A stretch of DNA of 64,000 bases from the NCBI GenBank assembly GCA_947034885.2, contig OX344749.2, positions 51,365,682 through 51,429,681 on the forward strand, read 5' to 3'. This stretch comes from Thuidium tamariscinum (taxonomy: Eukaryota > Streptophyta > Bryopsida > Hypnales > Thuidiaceae). This document shows, piece after piece, positions 53,501 through 64,000 of this stretch. Numbering within the stretch: the stretch's first letter is position 1; each line of letters starts with the position of its first letter. Position numbers and translations under genes: made by a program. Under the pieces are notes generated by a model, which had not been told where the DNA came from, did not search any database, and was given only the letters and a program-made list of their open reading frames with translations.

Positions 53501-55907
53501 ACTCTAGGCACGGAGCTCCCAAACTTATAAAATAGAAAATGTAAATCCATACCCAAGCGAGAGCCTTGGAAAGGACTGCCATAGTAGCGATGTCATTTGC
53601 AAACTGTTTCTGCAAACCTGGATATTGCACCTGGCACAAAACAAAACGATTTCAGACACGTACAGGTTTAATTTGGCTATCAATCAAAGTGCGGAGTATT
53701 CACGAACTTCAGGCAATGAAGGCATAGAATTCAACGGGAAAGACATAGTGCCAACATATCCATTTTAACACCAAAAGGATCTGACATGCAGAATCTTGGG
53801 TAGCTATTCTTCCTTAAAAGCCTAATGAGTGCCGTAGAAAACAAGAGATCAAGCAGAAATTACATTCTAACGTGAGGCTGATCTGAAAACAAAACCCACA
53901 ACCTAAATATGCAAAAATCTATAAGGTGGTTTAGCCAAAAAAATAATAAAAAAGATGAAAAAGAAAAGAAGAGGGAGAACAACGTTAGGCAAAGTAAAGC
54001 TACTTAAAAGAAGAGAATCAAACAATTTCATTTTGAGCTAAAGAAGTACCTTAACAGCAACTTCTTCACCGTCATTGAGAACACCACGGTGCACCTGAGC
54101 AAGCGATGCAGCTGCAATTGGCACCTCCTCAAACGTCTCAAACCTAAGACCCTCCACGAATCACATATAAAGACATGACCTTATGAGAATTAATTATTTA
54201 ACGAACGAAGTACATTTGACCATGTTCGAAGAACAAGTCACAAATTGCAATTTTCGAGTACATGCTTCTACTTCAAGTTCAGCAAAATATTGATCTCAAA
54301 TTGCCTAGGCAAGGTATAGTCAACAGTACACAATTCCACTTACAGCTCCTTGACGCCTTTCCCAAACTCCTCTAGAAAGACCACCTCCATGTCCTTGAAT
54401 GACGTGAAACTTACCTGTCACAAATAAAAACCATAGCGATGGATGAAATATTTTGAAATCCAAAGGGAGCTTTTGCTGTCTACACTTGACTTTTGACCGA
54501 GAACAACCGAGCATCTTCAGTATCTTTAAAAACTCATAAAGGAGATGGAGTAAGGAAGTACCTTTGATAGTCCCTAAACATACAAGTTTCCGTTTTAAAC
54601 ACTTGCAAAAATAAAAATTTCTTCTCTACTCATTCCTTGCACCAATGGTTTCATTTTCTCGCAAGCAATGAGATGGATCTACAATGCACTAACAGTTCAT
54701 TAGGGATGATTTGTCAATCACAAGGTGCTCAACGACTCGTTGTATATAAGAAGGTCATTCAGCCTTGTAAAGCGAAGGCACAGGCAAGAGTAATTAGAAT
54801 CCTCATAAACTCGAAACTCCTCCGATAACATCACTTTGCTATCTGCCTCAAGCCTTGCGTAGAAGGGACAAAAAGAATTCACCTTATCTTGAAGAACGGA
54901 CAGAGTTGAAACAAACTCCTTCGGAACTTGCTGCATTGAAGCAATAAATTGCCCAGCTTTGATATAGAAACCTCTATTCTCTTCACAAAGTCTTAGAAGC
55001 CTCTTAGCAGCTCTCTCATGCACCTACAGTTCAAAATTAATTGAGCAAACTTCAATAACTCCAACCTCAGGACGACAAAACAGTACTTCTTGTAGTCTTC
55101 CTTTGATCATGATCAAGTAATGGACTCTATGAAATTTTCCTGGCAGTAACGCGTTCATCCAAGAGTTTATTAGAATCTTAATTGCACGCACAGTGAGGCG
55201 GACAGTGACTAGACCTTATCTCGAGCATCATAGTATGCATCAGATTTCTCGTCATGGCCCCGCAAAGAAATCTTGTAATCCAGACTATTTGCTGCAAACT
55301 GCAAAGACAGCAGCATATTCTTGAGAACAAACAAAAAAAATTCGCTTTATCAACGCAAGAAGACTCCAACCCTCCAACTCATTAGGTTTCACAAAATCAA
55401 GCCAGAAATCACAGCAATTCATTTATTAATACAACAAGAAGTAAGAGGTGCACTAGCATGAAAGACTCTAGCCACCTATTCATTAATTCAACTCCATGAT
55501 CCCTGATGTTGTCTTCAGCCGGAAGGTTGACAAAACTCCATGAACGTTTGGGATAACATCAATGAGATCTTTGGTTCTACAATGCTTTGATCCTGAGGTC
55601 ATATCCATCAACAAAACCTAAAACCTAAACCCTAAATCCCGACTCAGCAATTCAAAATTGAACATCGAATGTACTCCATTGAAGCTAAGGCACTCACTGC
55701 ATAAACTGCGCGGGACGACCGCAAGAATCCCTGACCGGCAGAGAAAACATCTGGTAAAGGACCAGAGCCACTTATTCGCGAAGTGGATGGAGGACTCCAC
55801 GCGACGGAATAGGTGTAAGGCAAAGCCCCGGTATACGAAGTCGCCGCCGTCACGGAAATTGCAGATGCAGCAGCGGCAACTCCCAGTAATCGTCTGGCCA
55901 TCCTCAT
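50518..55907 (-). CDS. ABC1/UbiB-family kinase-like protein (ADCK1-like), mitochondrial
   Basis: Fifteen exons in consistent phase give 541 residues: 55907-55698, 55298-55215, 55023-54883, 54414-54344, 54143-54050, 53630-53553, 53331-53265, 53062-52977, 52777-52727, 52261-52214, 52049-51917, 51645-51465, 51282-51145, 50951-50839 and 50648-50518. The diagnostic ABC1 marks are all present: KAGQ at 120-123, the Ala-rich AAASLAQVH at 179-187 replacing the kinase P-loop, the Lys of VAVK at 200, QEADN at 252-256, HGDPHPGN at 330-337, and DHG at 358-360 in place of [14 protein letters not shown] is typical of the ADCK1 branch (yeast Mcp2/Cqd2). Members are inner-membrane or matrix proteins tied to coenzyme Q and lipid homeostasis. 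The N-terminus, Arg- then Ala-rich, fits mitochondrial import. The last acceptor was chosen by phase and is the least certain splice. Confidence 0.92.
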
Positions 55908-56731
55908 TGCCCTCTGTTCCAAAAAGTCACCAAAATTCGCAAGAAATTCATTCAATGGAACGAAACCTCTCACAAACGCCAAAACCTCATAATTCAATAC
56001 ATTCCAATCGCAATCCACGCCGCTCTTAAAATTAATTCCAAATAGTAATTACACCTTCTGTCTAACATCGTTTGTTCTAAAACTGTCAATGAATTTAGGC
56101 GAGTCAAAGCCCTAAGTCTTGAATGAGCCGTAAAAAATTTGAAGTATCATGTTATTCTTGAGATTTCATGTTGCTATTCAAGAACGACATCCCTTACACT
56201 ATAATTCGAACGAACCATCCGAGTCATCAACAGATTCCAAAGTCAATAACACAGGCAAGAGAACTTCGAAAATTACATACTACGGCGCCATTAAATGTGA
56301 ATTGGCTCTAATAATACCTGGAATCAGACCCCAGACCGCAAGATCAGTTGTCTTCTTCAAGCGTTGTCGTCACCAAATCAAAGCACCGAGGCCTTCAGAA
56401 TCAAATGGCGAAAGCCTCATGGCGGATCCTTCTTCCAAATTCTGTGGCAAGTGACCTTCAGTGTTTGAGAATGCGCTCGGGAAATTCAGAAGTCGATTGA
56501 TCGGCGCTAGAACTTTCGGCAGTCGTGGCTCAATCTACAATGAACGCGCGGATCTGACCCCCGCTTGCGATTAAGCGCAGAAATTCGGCGTCTTAGACGC
56601 AGGCGCGCGGCGGCGGCGGCGTTGTAATCGGCATACAGTAGATAGAAACTCCGGTCAACTATAAAAAGTAGTCCGGCTTGAATAAAGTGTCTGTTCGGCA
56701 TTAGTAGAAGGGTGTGGCTAATGGAGGCCAA
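55908..56731 (-). promoter_or_regulatory. Upstream region of the ABC1-kinase gene
   Basis: The stretch up to about 56640 is moderately GC-rich and ends in a (GGC)n-like run (GCGGCGGCGGCG). It probably holds the promoter and 5' UTR of the minus-strand kinase gene. A telo-box-like AAACCCTA lies inside intron 1 at about 55625. No protein is recognised in the frames here. Confidence 0.4.
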
Positions 56732-57392
56732 GGCTTTTTTTTTCATATTTGAAGAAGTGCAATAGTGGCGATATAAAATGTTATAGTGGTGCTCCAAAGT
56801 GCAACATTCATCCACTTATTGAATGTATAGTAGGGTTTTCATCCACAATCAGGTGATTTCATCTAATATTTTTTTTAATTTCAAAGTTGTCTGGCGATTT
56901 CATCCAAGTTTTTTGGCATTTTTTGTAGTGTTTTTAGCCAGATTATTTTATCCCAATTGTTGTCCTAAAATCATCCAAATGTAGGACCCTCATTGATCCT
57001 AAAATGAAAACCTATAATTGAAGTACATGCCTTCACTTTACATATTGTGAAGTTCAAGCATGTACTATGTCATAAATTCTCATTCTAGAATCAATGCATT
57101 TAGGTGGTATTATGTCAATGGTTGGTATTAGGGCTTTCTTTTTTGGCTTTTTGGTACCAAATTGTACCAAAAATAATAATCTGGATATAAAACATTTTTA
57201 AAAATGCCAAAAAACTTGAATGAAATTGCCAAACAACTTAAATTTTTTTTTAAATATTAGATGAAATTGCCTAATTACAAATGAAAACCATACTATACAT
57301 CCAATAAGTAGATGAATGTTGTAATTTGGAGCACCACTATAACATTTTATGTCACCACTATGGCACTTCTTTAAAAATGAAAAAAAAAACCC
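56732..57392. mobile_element. Foldback element, about 660 bp with approximately 220-bp arms
   Basis: The left arm (TTTTTTTTTCAT, GAAGAAGTGCAATAGTGG, GTTATAGTGGTGCTCCAAA, CATTCATCCACTTATTG, GATTTCATCTAAT) returns inverted at 57392 back to about 57165. The loop holds unrelated AT-rich sequence. A related partial copy is at 3376-3540. The target duplication was not resolved. Confidence 0.75.
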
Positions 57393-57420
57393 TGATTGGT
57401 ATTAGATTAAGCTATATTGA

Positions 57421-58320
57421 CCCCTCAAGATTCAACAACTTTTTAATAATGAAGATTTTCAATGAATTGTATCACTTTGATTTCTTTTGCACATACATGT
57501 GCTTGAAATTTTTAATTTCAACCAAAGAAAAGTAAAGACTACTTTGTCTAATATGCATCAAATCAACTGTGAAAAATTTTAACCATTAGATTTTTAGATT
57601 ATAACAATTTTGGATGATCAATTTCATAGCCAAAAAATGCAAATTTTGGAGAAATGTTTTTGTAAAAGATAAATAATGCTTTTTTACCCATCCACCTAAA
57701 TTGTCTTGGAATCTAAGGTAAATTTAGTAATTTTTATTTGAAAATTTGAAAAAAAAAATATCTCAAATTTTTACACATGTTCAAATAGAAGAAGTTGAAA
57801 GCCAAAATTGACCAAATTGGGTCCTAAAAAGTTTTTAAGAATTTTGATATTTTTGAAAATTTTGAAATTTAATAAGTAATGCTATCATTATATTGTGTGG
57901 AACATCTTCAAAAAATTTGAAATCATTCTAATTATTTTATATTCTTAATCACATTAGAATGAACCTTTTATTTTTAAAATTGTTAAAAATAAAATTTTGA
58001 AAAAAATTCTCCAAATCTTATTTATTTGTATAGAGTGAAGATTATAAATGTCTAAGAAGATGGGTATTTTCCATCTCTACTACTCCTTTCATTGGAAAAA
58101 CATTATATTTTCTCCCTTTTCCTATTAGACTACATTTCTTAAATAAATTTTAGAGTACTTTTCACATTCAAAATTTGAAAATAAAATAATGCAACAAGCA
58201 TGTAAATTTTTTACCCTACAAGATTCAAATTCACAAAATATTGAGATTTATTTCACTTTACCAAGAATTTGCGATTGAAAATTTGAAGAAGACACATTAT
58301 GTCCCCTGGTCCTAGAGGGG
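57421..58320. mobile_element. TTGA-flanked, piggyBac-like element, 900 bp
   Basis: TTGA stands at both edges (57417-57420 and 58321-58324). The element begins CCCCTCAAGATTC and ends GTCCTAGAGGGG, so the ends match as CCCCTC(A/T)AG. Length and end type parallel the 20630-21540 element, but the target is TTGA, not TTAA. No coding frame is present. Confidence 0.65.
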
Positions 58321-58324
58321 TTGA

Positions 58325-60932
58325 TGCTATCTTTTTTTAATGCACATCCTCTATTTTTTCCCCTAATACTAAAGAATGAATTCAATGGACTTAGGCATGT
58401 GCACACCTAGTAAGGTGGGTATACCTAAAAGCACCACTTTTGGATATTGTACCTAGTTACTATTACTAGTCTATTCAAATTTTCATATAGTCTTCTTGGC
58501 AAGTGAAAGCACGTTCTAATGCACCAAAGAATGTAGCATTTGGATACAATATGCAAAAGTTATTGAGGTTCAAAGTTTGTGACAAAGGTGTTTGGAATAA
58601 AAGAATAATTTTCTTAACTTGGATTGTCAAAAACTCAACATCAAGCTTGAGAGATAGTAAGTAACACCACCCAATTACATTTACTAAAGCAATTGTACTA
58701 TAGTATGAGCAACCAAAGTAGTTATAGTAATTATTTTTGTTTGTCTTCCAATTATATTGCTTACGTAGGCATGTATAGCAAGCACTCTTAGTATTTGTGG
58801 GACTAGATGTCATTCAACAACTTTTGTTTGAGTACTAGTATTGTAGAAGTCCTCTACTTTGTTTTTATTTTGGTGCAACAACTTGATTGACATTTGCCAA
58901 GGTATAGGTGAGTACAAGCTTGGCATGGGATACACTAAGGTAGAAAGCAAGAAGGCTAGGCAATAGTATAAAGATCATTGGACAATTGCCATTTAAATGA
59001 CAAGAGTTAGCATTCAATATTGAATGTGCAAGAAGAATTGTAATAGAAGAATTAAGGAAGGTCGGCAGCTAATACCGGTCTTCATGCAGTTTGATGCAAT
59101 TTGAATTGTTCTTTAAAGTCAAAAGGTACTCCTTTTTTTAAAAATTGGGACCTCCTCCGCTCAAAGGATCGGCATGCTCTTTTTCCTTGATACCTTAGTG
59201 TCCATGTAGGATTAATTTTGTGAAAGAACGGTAGTATAAATGAGCAAATAGTTTCCCTTCAACCACATACACAACTTTGATCCACAATGCTTGGTCTAGA
59301 TGGGCCATTTCTTAAATGAAAATGCAATTTTTACTCTTTCTGTCATATTATGTTATATCACCAAAAATTGCATGCAAATGTCCTAATTAAGATTTCAACA
59401 AGTGTAAGTTAAGAAGAGCAACAATTTAAAAAGAATTCAACTCATATGTATATTCAATCAAGTTGTATCAAAATTGCAATATTTTTGGATTGGTTATTTA
59501 TCCAATCACTTAAAACTTGTGAATATTATGAATGTAAAGAAAAATCTTTCATTTTGAGACCAATTGCAAAGAATGTTTACTTAGAAAAATTGCTTCATTG
59601 ACAATTTATAGCATTAGCTTTAGAATTGATTTTTTCTTTGGAATCATTTTGAAGCAAGACCTTTGATATCCTCTAGTCATATTAATATCTTAGTTAGACT
59701 TTTTCCTTGAGATTTATGTCCTCAAGAAACCTTTGTTGGAGGAAATACTAATGATGTATTCTTTCATTTTTGTACATCAATATTGTTCTACAAAAATCTA
59801 TAGCACTTCAATATTATCAAGATTGGTGCATTTTCTTCTTTATTTAAGAAGTTTATTCTTTAAAATAAAATTCATATTGAAGGATAGATTACTTCATCTT
59901 ATTGAGATAACTTTTTCCTATCAAAAAACAATTCTTTTATAGATAAAGTTCTTACTATAATTTACTTGATATTTTTTGCAACAATTTTCTTTCTTTCTTT
60001 TGGAGCATAAATTCTATTATACCATCCTATATTATACTAAAATTTATGATGATATAAACTTTTGATATTTCTTACCACTAATTTCTTTAAATTAAAAAAT
60101 AAAAAATAAGTAGAGACATTGTGATAAAAATTCAAAAGTCCTATTTTAATAAATGAATGAGTATTCTTATATTCAAATATTTTGTCATTTCATTAATTAA
60201 GGTGCATTTCATTTTAACTTCATTATTATTGAATCTTTTATAGGTAAGATGAAATAATGTTCAACAATGAATACTAGTCAATAAATTCACAATTACAATT
60301 TAAAAAGAAGTAATGTAGAGGCAGTTTGGTATAGAATTTGTTCAATTTTGTTTAATTTTCAAGGTTATATACTAAATTAGCATATCAAACTTGTTGAGAA
60401 TTTGCCTTCAAAACATCAAGACAAATAAGTATCTTTAATTTTTGTATTAAAATAATTTTATAATGTTTTTTCTTGCCAATAAATAAATCAGTGATTTTTT
60501 AATTGTGGAAGTAAATAAGTCTTTGTGTCATACGATGCAAGATTAAAAAATTGGCATTTATATACATCAATATCAAAATTAGATTTTTCTTACGCATATT
60601 GCAATTGAAAATATGACTTTCATTCTATTGTATGATTATTTTATTTAAAATAATTATATTCTTTGATGTATACTATCTATACATGAAAAATATGAAAACT
60701 GATTAAAATTTTCATATACAAGATTTGAGATTCTATTATATAGAAATATTAACTTATTTAGGATTTGGTATAAAATATAAAACATTAAAAGAACAAATAA
60801 TGGCTCCTATACCTAAGACTTTATATAAGTTTCCTATAAAAACTTAGTAATTTTCTTATTGAAATGATGTCATAGCAATCCATATTTTATAAATGCAAGA
60901 AAAAATTTCAAATATTTTTGTTCAATCATAAA
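58325..60932. other. AT-rich spacer, no gene seen
   Basis: The small frames here are unlike any known protein. AT content rises steadily towards 60900, where the orphan reading frame begins. Regulatory sites for that frame cannot be picked out by eye. Confidence 0.5.
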
Positions 60933-63506
60933 ATGACTAAAAAGAATTATGAAGATAAGATAAGAAATTTTTATGTGAATTCTATTACAAATTCAACAGT
61001 CAAAAAAATAAAATTTACACATAAAATATCAAACAATAATGTAGAAATTCCGGCAACTCTCTTTGTTAAGTACTTCAAATTTGCAAATGTCTCATCAAAA
61101 CCATCAAATATTTTATTAACAACGTCAACAATTGACAACAACAGTGTCGATGAAAATCTATTTCATCGTCCTTGTTTACAAGGAGAATATTATGATTTGA
61201 TTCAAAGTGAAAAAGAAGGAATTTATTTAGACAATAAACAACATTCAAAGATAGGTTCATCAAGTCACGATCAATATTTGGTTGAAAGTCCTTTAAATCA
61301 AGATCAATATCTGGCAAATGGCTCTTCGAATAGTGAAAATAAAGGTTTGATAAACAACAAGATAGAAGATTTCATAGAAGGCAAGGAAATTTTTTTAATA
61401 GAAGACTGTGTAGAAGATTTGATAAAGGATGATGCAAAAGATTTAATAGAAGATGATGAAGATTTAATAAAAGATGATGTAGGAGATTTAATAGAAGATG
61501 ATGTAGGAGATGTAATAGAAGATGATGTAGAAGATTTAACAGAAGATGAGGTAGAAGATTTAATAGAAGATGATACAAAAGATTTAATTGAAGATAGGGT
61601 TGAAAACTTGTTACAAGAGGAGGTAGGAATAAATCAGGAACAAAATCTAATAAAAAGACCTTCATATCAAGATCAATATTTGATAGATAATATTCATAAT
61701 CATCAATATACAAATAGCCAAATATATCAAAATGAAGATTGGCTATACTATAAACAATATTCAACAAATGAATTTTTAAATAAAGAATGTCAATTAATAA
61801 GAGGTCTTCAAAATCAAAAACAATATGAGATTGAAGACTTATTAGATGAGCAGTATTCCATAGAAAAAAATGTAAATGAGTATAATGACCTAAAAAAACA
61901 AGATTTAAGTAAAGAACAAATAATATTACATAATAAAACAAAATCAACAAAACTAAAGAAAGTCACAAATAAGACTCTTAATGAGTTTAACTTAAACAAT
62001 TGTTATGAATCTAATGTAAAAGCTAATGATAAACATTGCAAATCTCACTTATATAAAGCTATAGGAAAGAAATTCATAAAATCCCAACCCCCTTTTCATA
62101 AATTGCCTAAAGCAAATAAATTAAAATCAAAAAAATTGAAAATTTTTATTTCAAAGGTAAGGTCAAAATCTATTGGACAAGATCAAAATAATGATAATAA
62201 AAAGAATCATAAAATTTTGAATAATAATACAAAAAATACAAAAAATACAAAAATACAAAGTAGTTATACATCAAAGAATATTAAAAAATATTCCAAAATT
62301 TCAAAATGTTTAGGAGATAAGAATCCAAAACCACAAAATTTAAGACATTATTTTGACTCCAAAGCTTTAAAGCCAATAAAAGCTTGTCTATACAAATCAA
62401 ATTTACATCATTCACAATCATGGAAAATTCCTTCGTCAAATGGAGATTATCATGCCATGGAATTTAACAACTTGCAATCAACATCAAGACATTGCCATCA
62501 AGGTAAGAATCCATATGCTCAACAAGTTAGAATTTATTCTACAAAGCCAGAAAGTCATTTATCAAATGCGCATCATTATAGAGTAAAATTTAATAGTTTA
62601 CATCCAACACCAAGGCATTGTCGTCAAGATAGAAAACCACTACCTCAAAAAAATAAATTACGTAATCCCAAGTTAAGGAGTTCATTAGGAAATTCACATT
62701 ACAAAAATTCAATATTTAATAGTTTACCTCCATCACCAACAAGCTATCAATATAGGGAACCACTTTATCAAAAAAACAAATTTCATTATCCATTTAAATT
62801 AAGAAGTTCAATAGGAAATTTACATCATAAAAATAAAAGATTTAATAGTTTACCTCCATCACCAAGGGATTGTCATCAACATAGTAATTTAGATGATCAA
62901 AAAATTAGAAAACAACAACTTAAATTAAGAAATCAACTACCAAATTATGATTACAATGTCATAGAGTCTAATGGTTTATCATTATCACCAAGGGAATGTC
63001 AACAAATTTCCACTTTATACAAGGAAGAACCCAAAGAATTTTTTCCAATAGCATTGAATCCTATCAATCAAAATAGTACATTAAACAACTATTTGCAACA
63101 ATTTTCATCTTCAGAGTCATTTGCTAAAGAAATTCCTCAATCAAACTTTTATTTTGAAAACAAACCAAAACCTAAACATTCAAATGATACATTTCTTAAA
63201 AATATTCCTTTTGTAAAACGATTTAAACTTCCTTTTTCATGTCAATCATCTATATCTTTTGGATTAAATTACTATACTTCAAAAAATCTACAAACACCAT
63301 CAAATTTCAAAACTCATCCCTCTATGTTGTCATATCCAACATTAAGAAATTCAACAATGCCCAATCAACATCTTTATGTATTACCTTTCTCAAAATTAGA
63401 GAATCCACAAATGCCACAAATTAAACAACCTCCATCAAGACACTTTGATATTGAATTTGTTCATTCCGGCAAAATTAAGTACACATGCAATAATATTTTT
63501 TATTAA
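60933..63506 (+). CDS. Intronless orphan protein with acidic octapeptide array and C-terminal repeats
   Basis: An uninterrupted 857-codon frame starts at the first ATG (MTKKNYEDKIRN); five more codons are open upstream. I recognise no domain. Visible parts: residues about 156-231 are nine tandem approximately 8-residue units of the type VEDLIEDD. Two or three QDQYL boxes lie around residues 114, 124 and 247. A Lys/Asn-rich basic middle spans about 330-470. Five imperfect repeats of about 41 residues fill about 502-710, each led by a FNSLPPSPRxCxQ motif. No signal peptide or membrane segment is evident. Codons are strongly A/T-ending and the protein is rich in Asn, Lys, Gln and Ser. Such a long frame by chance in DNA this AT-rich would be very unlikely, and the ordered repeats argue for selection at the protein level. 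The function is unknown. Confidence 0.65.
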   Translation: MTKKNYEDKIRNFYVNSITNSTVKKIKFTHKISNNNVEIPATLFVKYFKFANVSSKPSNILLTTSTIDNNSVDENLFHRPCLQGEYYDLIQSEKEGIYLDNKQHSKIGSSSHDQYLVESPLNQDQYLANGSSNSENKGLINNKIEDFIEGKEIFLIEDCVEDLIKDDAKDLIEDDEDLIKDDVGDLIEDDVGDVIEDDVEDLTEDEVEDLIEDDTKDLIEDRVENLLQEEVGINQEQNLIKRPSYQDQYLIDNIHNHQYTNSQIYQNEDWLYYKQYSTNEFLNKECQLIRGLQNQKQYEIEDLLDEQYSIEKNVNEYNDLKKQDLSKEQIILHNKTKSTKLKKVTNKTLNEFNLNNCYESNVKANDKHCKSHLYKAIGKKFIKSQPPFHKLPKANKLKSKKLKIFISKVRSKSIGQDQNNDNKKNHKILNNNTKNTKNTKIQSSYTSKNIKKYSKISKCLGDKNPKPQNLRHYFDSKALKPIKACLYKSNLHHSQSWKIPSSNGDYHAMEFNNLQSTSRHCHQGKNPYAQQVRIYSTKPESHLSNAHHYRVKFNSLHPTPRHCRQDRKPLPQKNKLRNPKLRSSLGNSHYKNSIFNSLPPSPTSYQYREPLYQKNKFHYPFKLRSSIGNLHHKNKRFNSLPPSPRDCHQHSNLDDQKIRKQQLKLRNQLPNYDYNVIESNGLSLSPRECQQISTLYKEEPKEFFPIALNPINQNSTLNNYLQQFSSSESFAKEIPQSNFYFENKPKPKHSNDTFLKNIPFVKRFKLPFSCQSSISFGLNYYTSKNLQTPSNFKTHPSMLSYPTLRNSTMPNQHLYVLPFSKLENPQMPQIKQPPSRHFDIEFVHSGKIKYTCNNIFY
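61384..61611. repeat. DNA encoding the acidic octapeptide array
   Basis: About nine tandem 24-base units of the type GATTTAATAGAAGATGATGT, some one codon short. The units differ at synonymous and non-synonymous sites, so the array is not brand new. Confidence 0.85.
62436..63062. repeat. DNA encoding five approximately 41-residue repeats
   Basis: Five units of roughly 125 bases each carry a core AATAGTTTACCTCCATCACC or a variant. Units three and four are most alike, which suggests the most recent duplication. Confidence 0.75.
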
Positions 63507-63765
63507 TATTTATTTCTACTATAAATATCATATTTATTATATTGTAATAAAAATAAAATCATACACTTCTACAATAATGTTGCATTTTAAGAATTGCATG
63601 ACTAGTTCTAATGTAGAGAATATTTCTTAAGTAGCATTCAAATGATGAAATATTTACATGAATGTCATAAAATACCGCTAAGATTTATACTAAAACATGC
63701 TTTTAAATGCAATTTGTAGCCTATTTACAACCCTTTCTTCTCACCATAAAAACTAGCCATATAAT
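63507..63765. other. AT-rich spacer between two similar frames
   Basis: No gene is seen. It is the 3' region of the orphan frame and the leader of the next one. Confidence 0.4.
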
Positions 63766-64000
63766 ATGTCTTGTAGAAGTATAAATACAAAATCTAATAT
63801 GAATTTCATACCAAATAAGATTTTGCCAAAGACATGTAAGAAAACCTCTAAATTCCTCAATTCTTATTCTAATTTTTGCAAGCCAAAAGAAACTAAATTA
63901 CAATTAAAAAATAATAATAGTAATAAAATTAAAAATTGCTTTAAGAAACCAATAAAAAATCATATACCAATACCATCATCAATTTTATTAAGATTAAATG
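63766..64000 (+). CDS. Start of a second Lys/Asn-rich frame, cut by the window edge
   Basis: An open frame begins ATG TCT TGT (MSCRSINTKSN) and runs without a stop to the last base, at least 78 codons. It has the same A/T-ending codons and Lys/Asn/Ser/Pro bias as the orphan frame 260 bases upstream, with stretches such as KKPIKNHIPIPSS. No domain is recognised. It may be a second member of the same kind of gene, a second exon, or chance in AT-rich DNA. Confidence 0.35.
   Translation, partial: MSCRSINTKSNMNFIPNKILPKTCKKTSKFLNSYSNFCKPKETKLQLKNNNSNKIKNCFKKPIKNHIPIPSSILLRLN

Noticed and set aside
61372-61950. 192-codon minus-strand frame with repeated LLHHLLLN
   Set aside because: It is the antisense shadow of the acidic octapeptide array; the sense frame is far longer and continuous.

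Overview
The window reads as nuclear DNA of a land plant. It has genes with many short GT-AG introns, plant-type families, and long AT-rich stretches full of small DNA transposons. Two weak hints point to a seedless plant, perhaps a moss: a decayed transposase-like gene of a type I associate with such genomes, and a bacterial-type acetolactate synthase-like gene. I cannot name the species. Exon maps below were made by hand from splice signals, reading phase and family knowledge, and no transcript data were available.

Layout. From 1.0 to 1.45 kb (+) is a two-exon CMC4-like twin CX9C gene for a small mitochondrial intermembrane-space protein. It converges on a 17-exon thiamine-diphosphate enzyme gene (10.8 to 2.2 kb, -). 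From 12.3 to 15.3 kb (-) is a hAT-like pseudogene broken by stops and by two CACTA-type MITEs. From 15.5 to 23.3 kb is a transposon graveyard with CACTA-like, mariner-like and TTAA-target elements. At 23.7-25.6 kb (+) is a 2-oxoglutarate/Fe(II) dioxygenase gene, and at 28.8-31.6 kb (+) an eight-exon dolichol-phosphate mannosyltransferase (DPM1). From 41.3 to 34.4 kb (-) I can chain eight AT-rich exons in consistent phase, with less certain ones at either end, into a gene of a family I do not recognise; several MITEs sit in its introns. At 44.9-47.3 kb (+) is a six-exon gene for an unrecognised, probably organelle-targeted membrane protein. It converges on a 15-exon mitochondrial ABC1/ADCK1-like kinase gene (55.9 to 50.5 kb, -). 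From 56.7 to 58.3 kb a foldback element abuts a 900-bp TTGA-flanked element. From 60.9 kb to the edge is a very AT-rich block with an intronless 857-codon orphan reading frame, made of an acidic octapeptide array and five approximately 41-residue repeats, followed by the start of a second similar frame.

The genes do not form a pathway. DPM1 serves ER glycosylation, CMC4 and the ABC1 kinase are mitochondrial, and the TDP enzyme and dioxygenase are metabolic. The clearest shared theme is the accessory DNA: several families of non-autonomous elements with intact ends and target duplications, including at least four TTAA/TTGA-flanked, piggyBac-like insertions.
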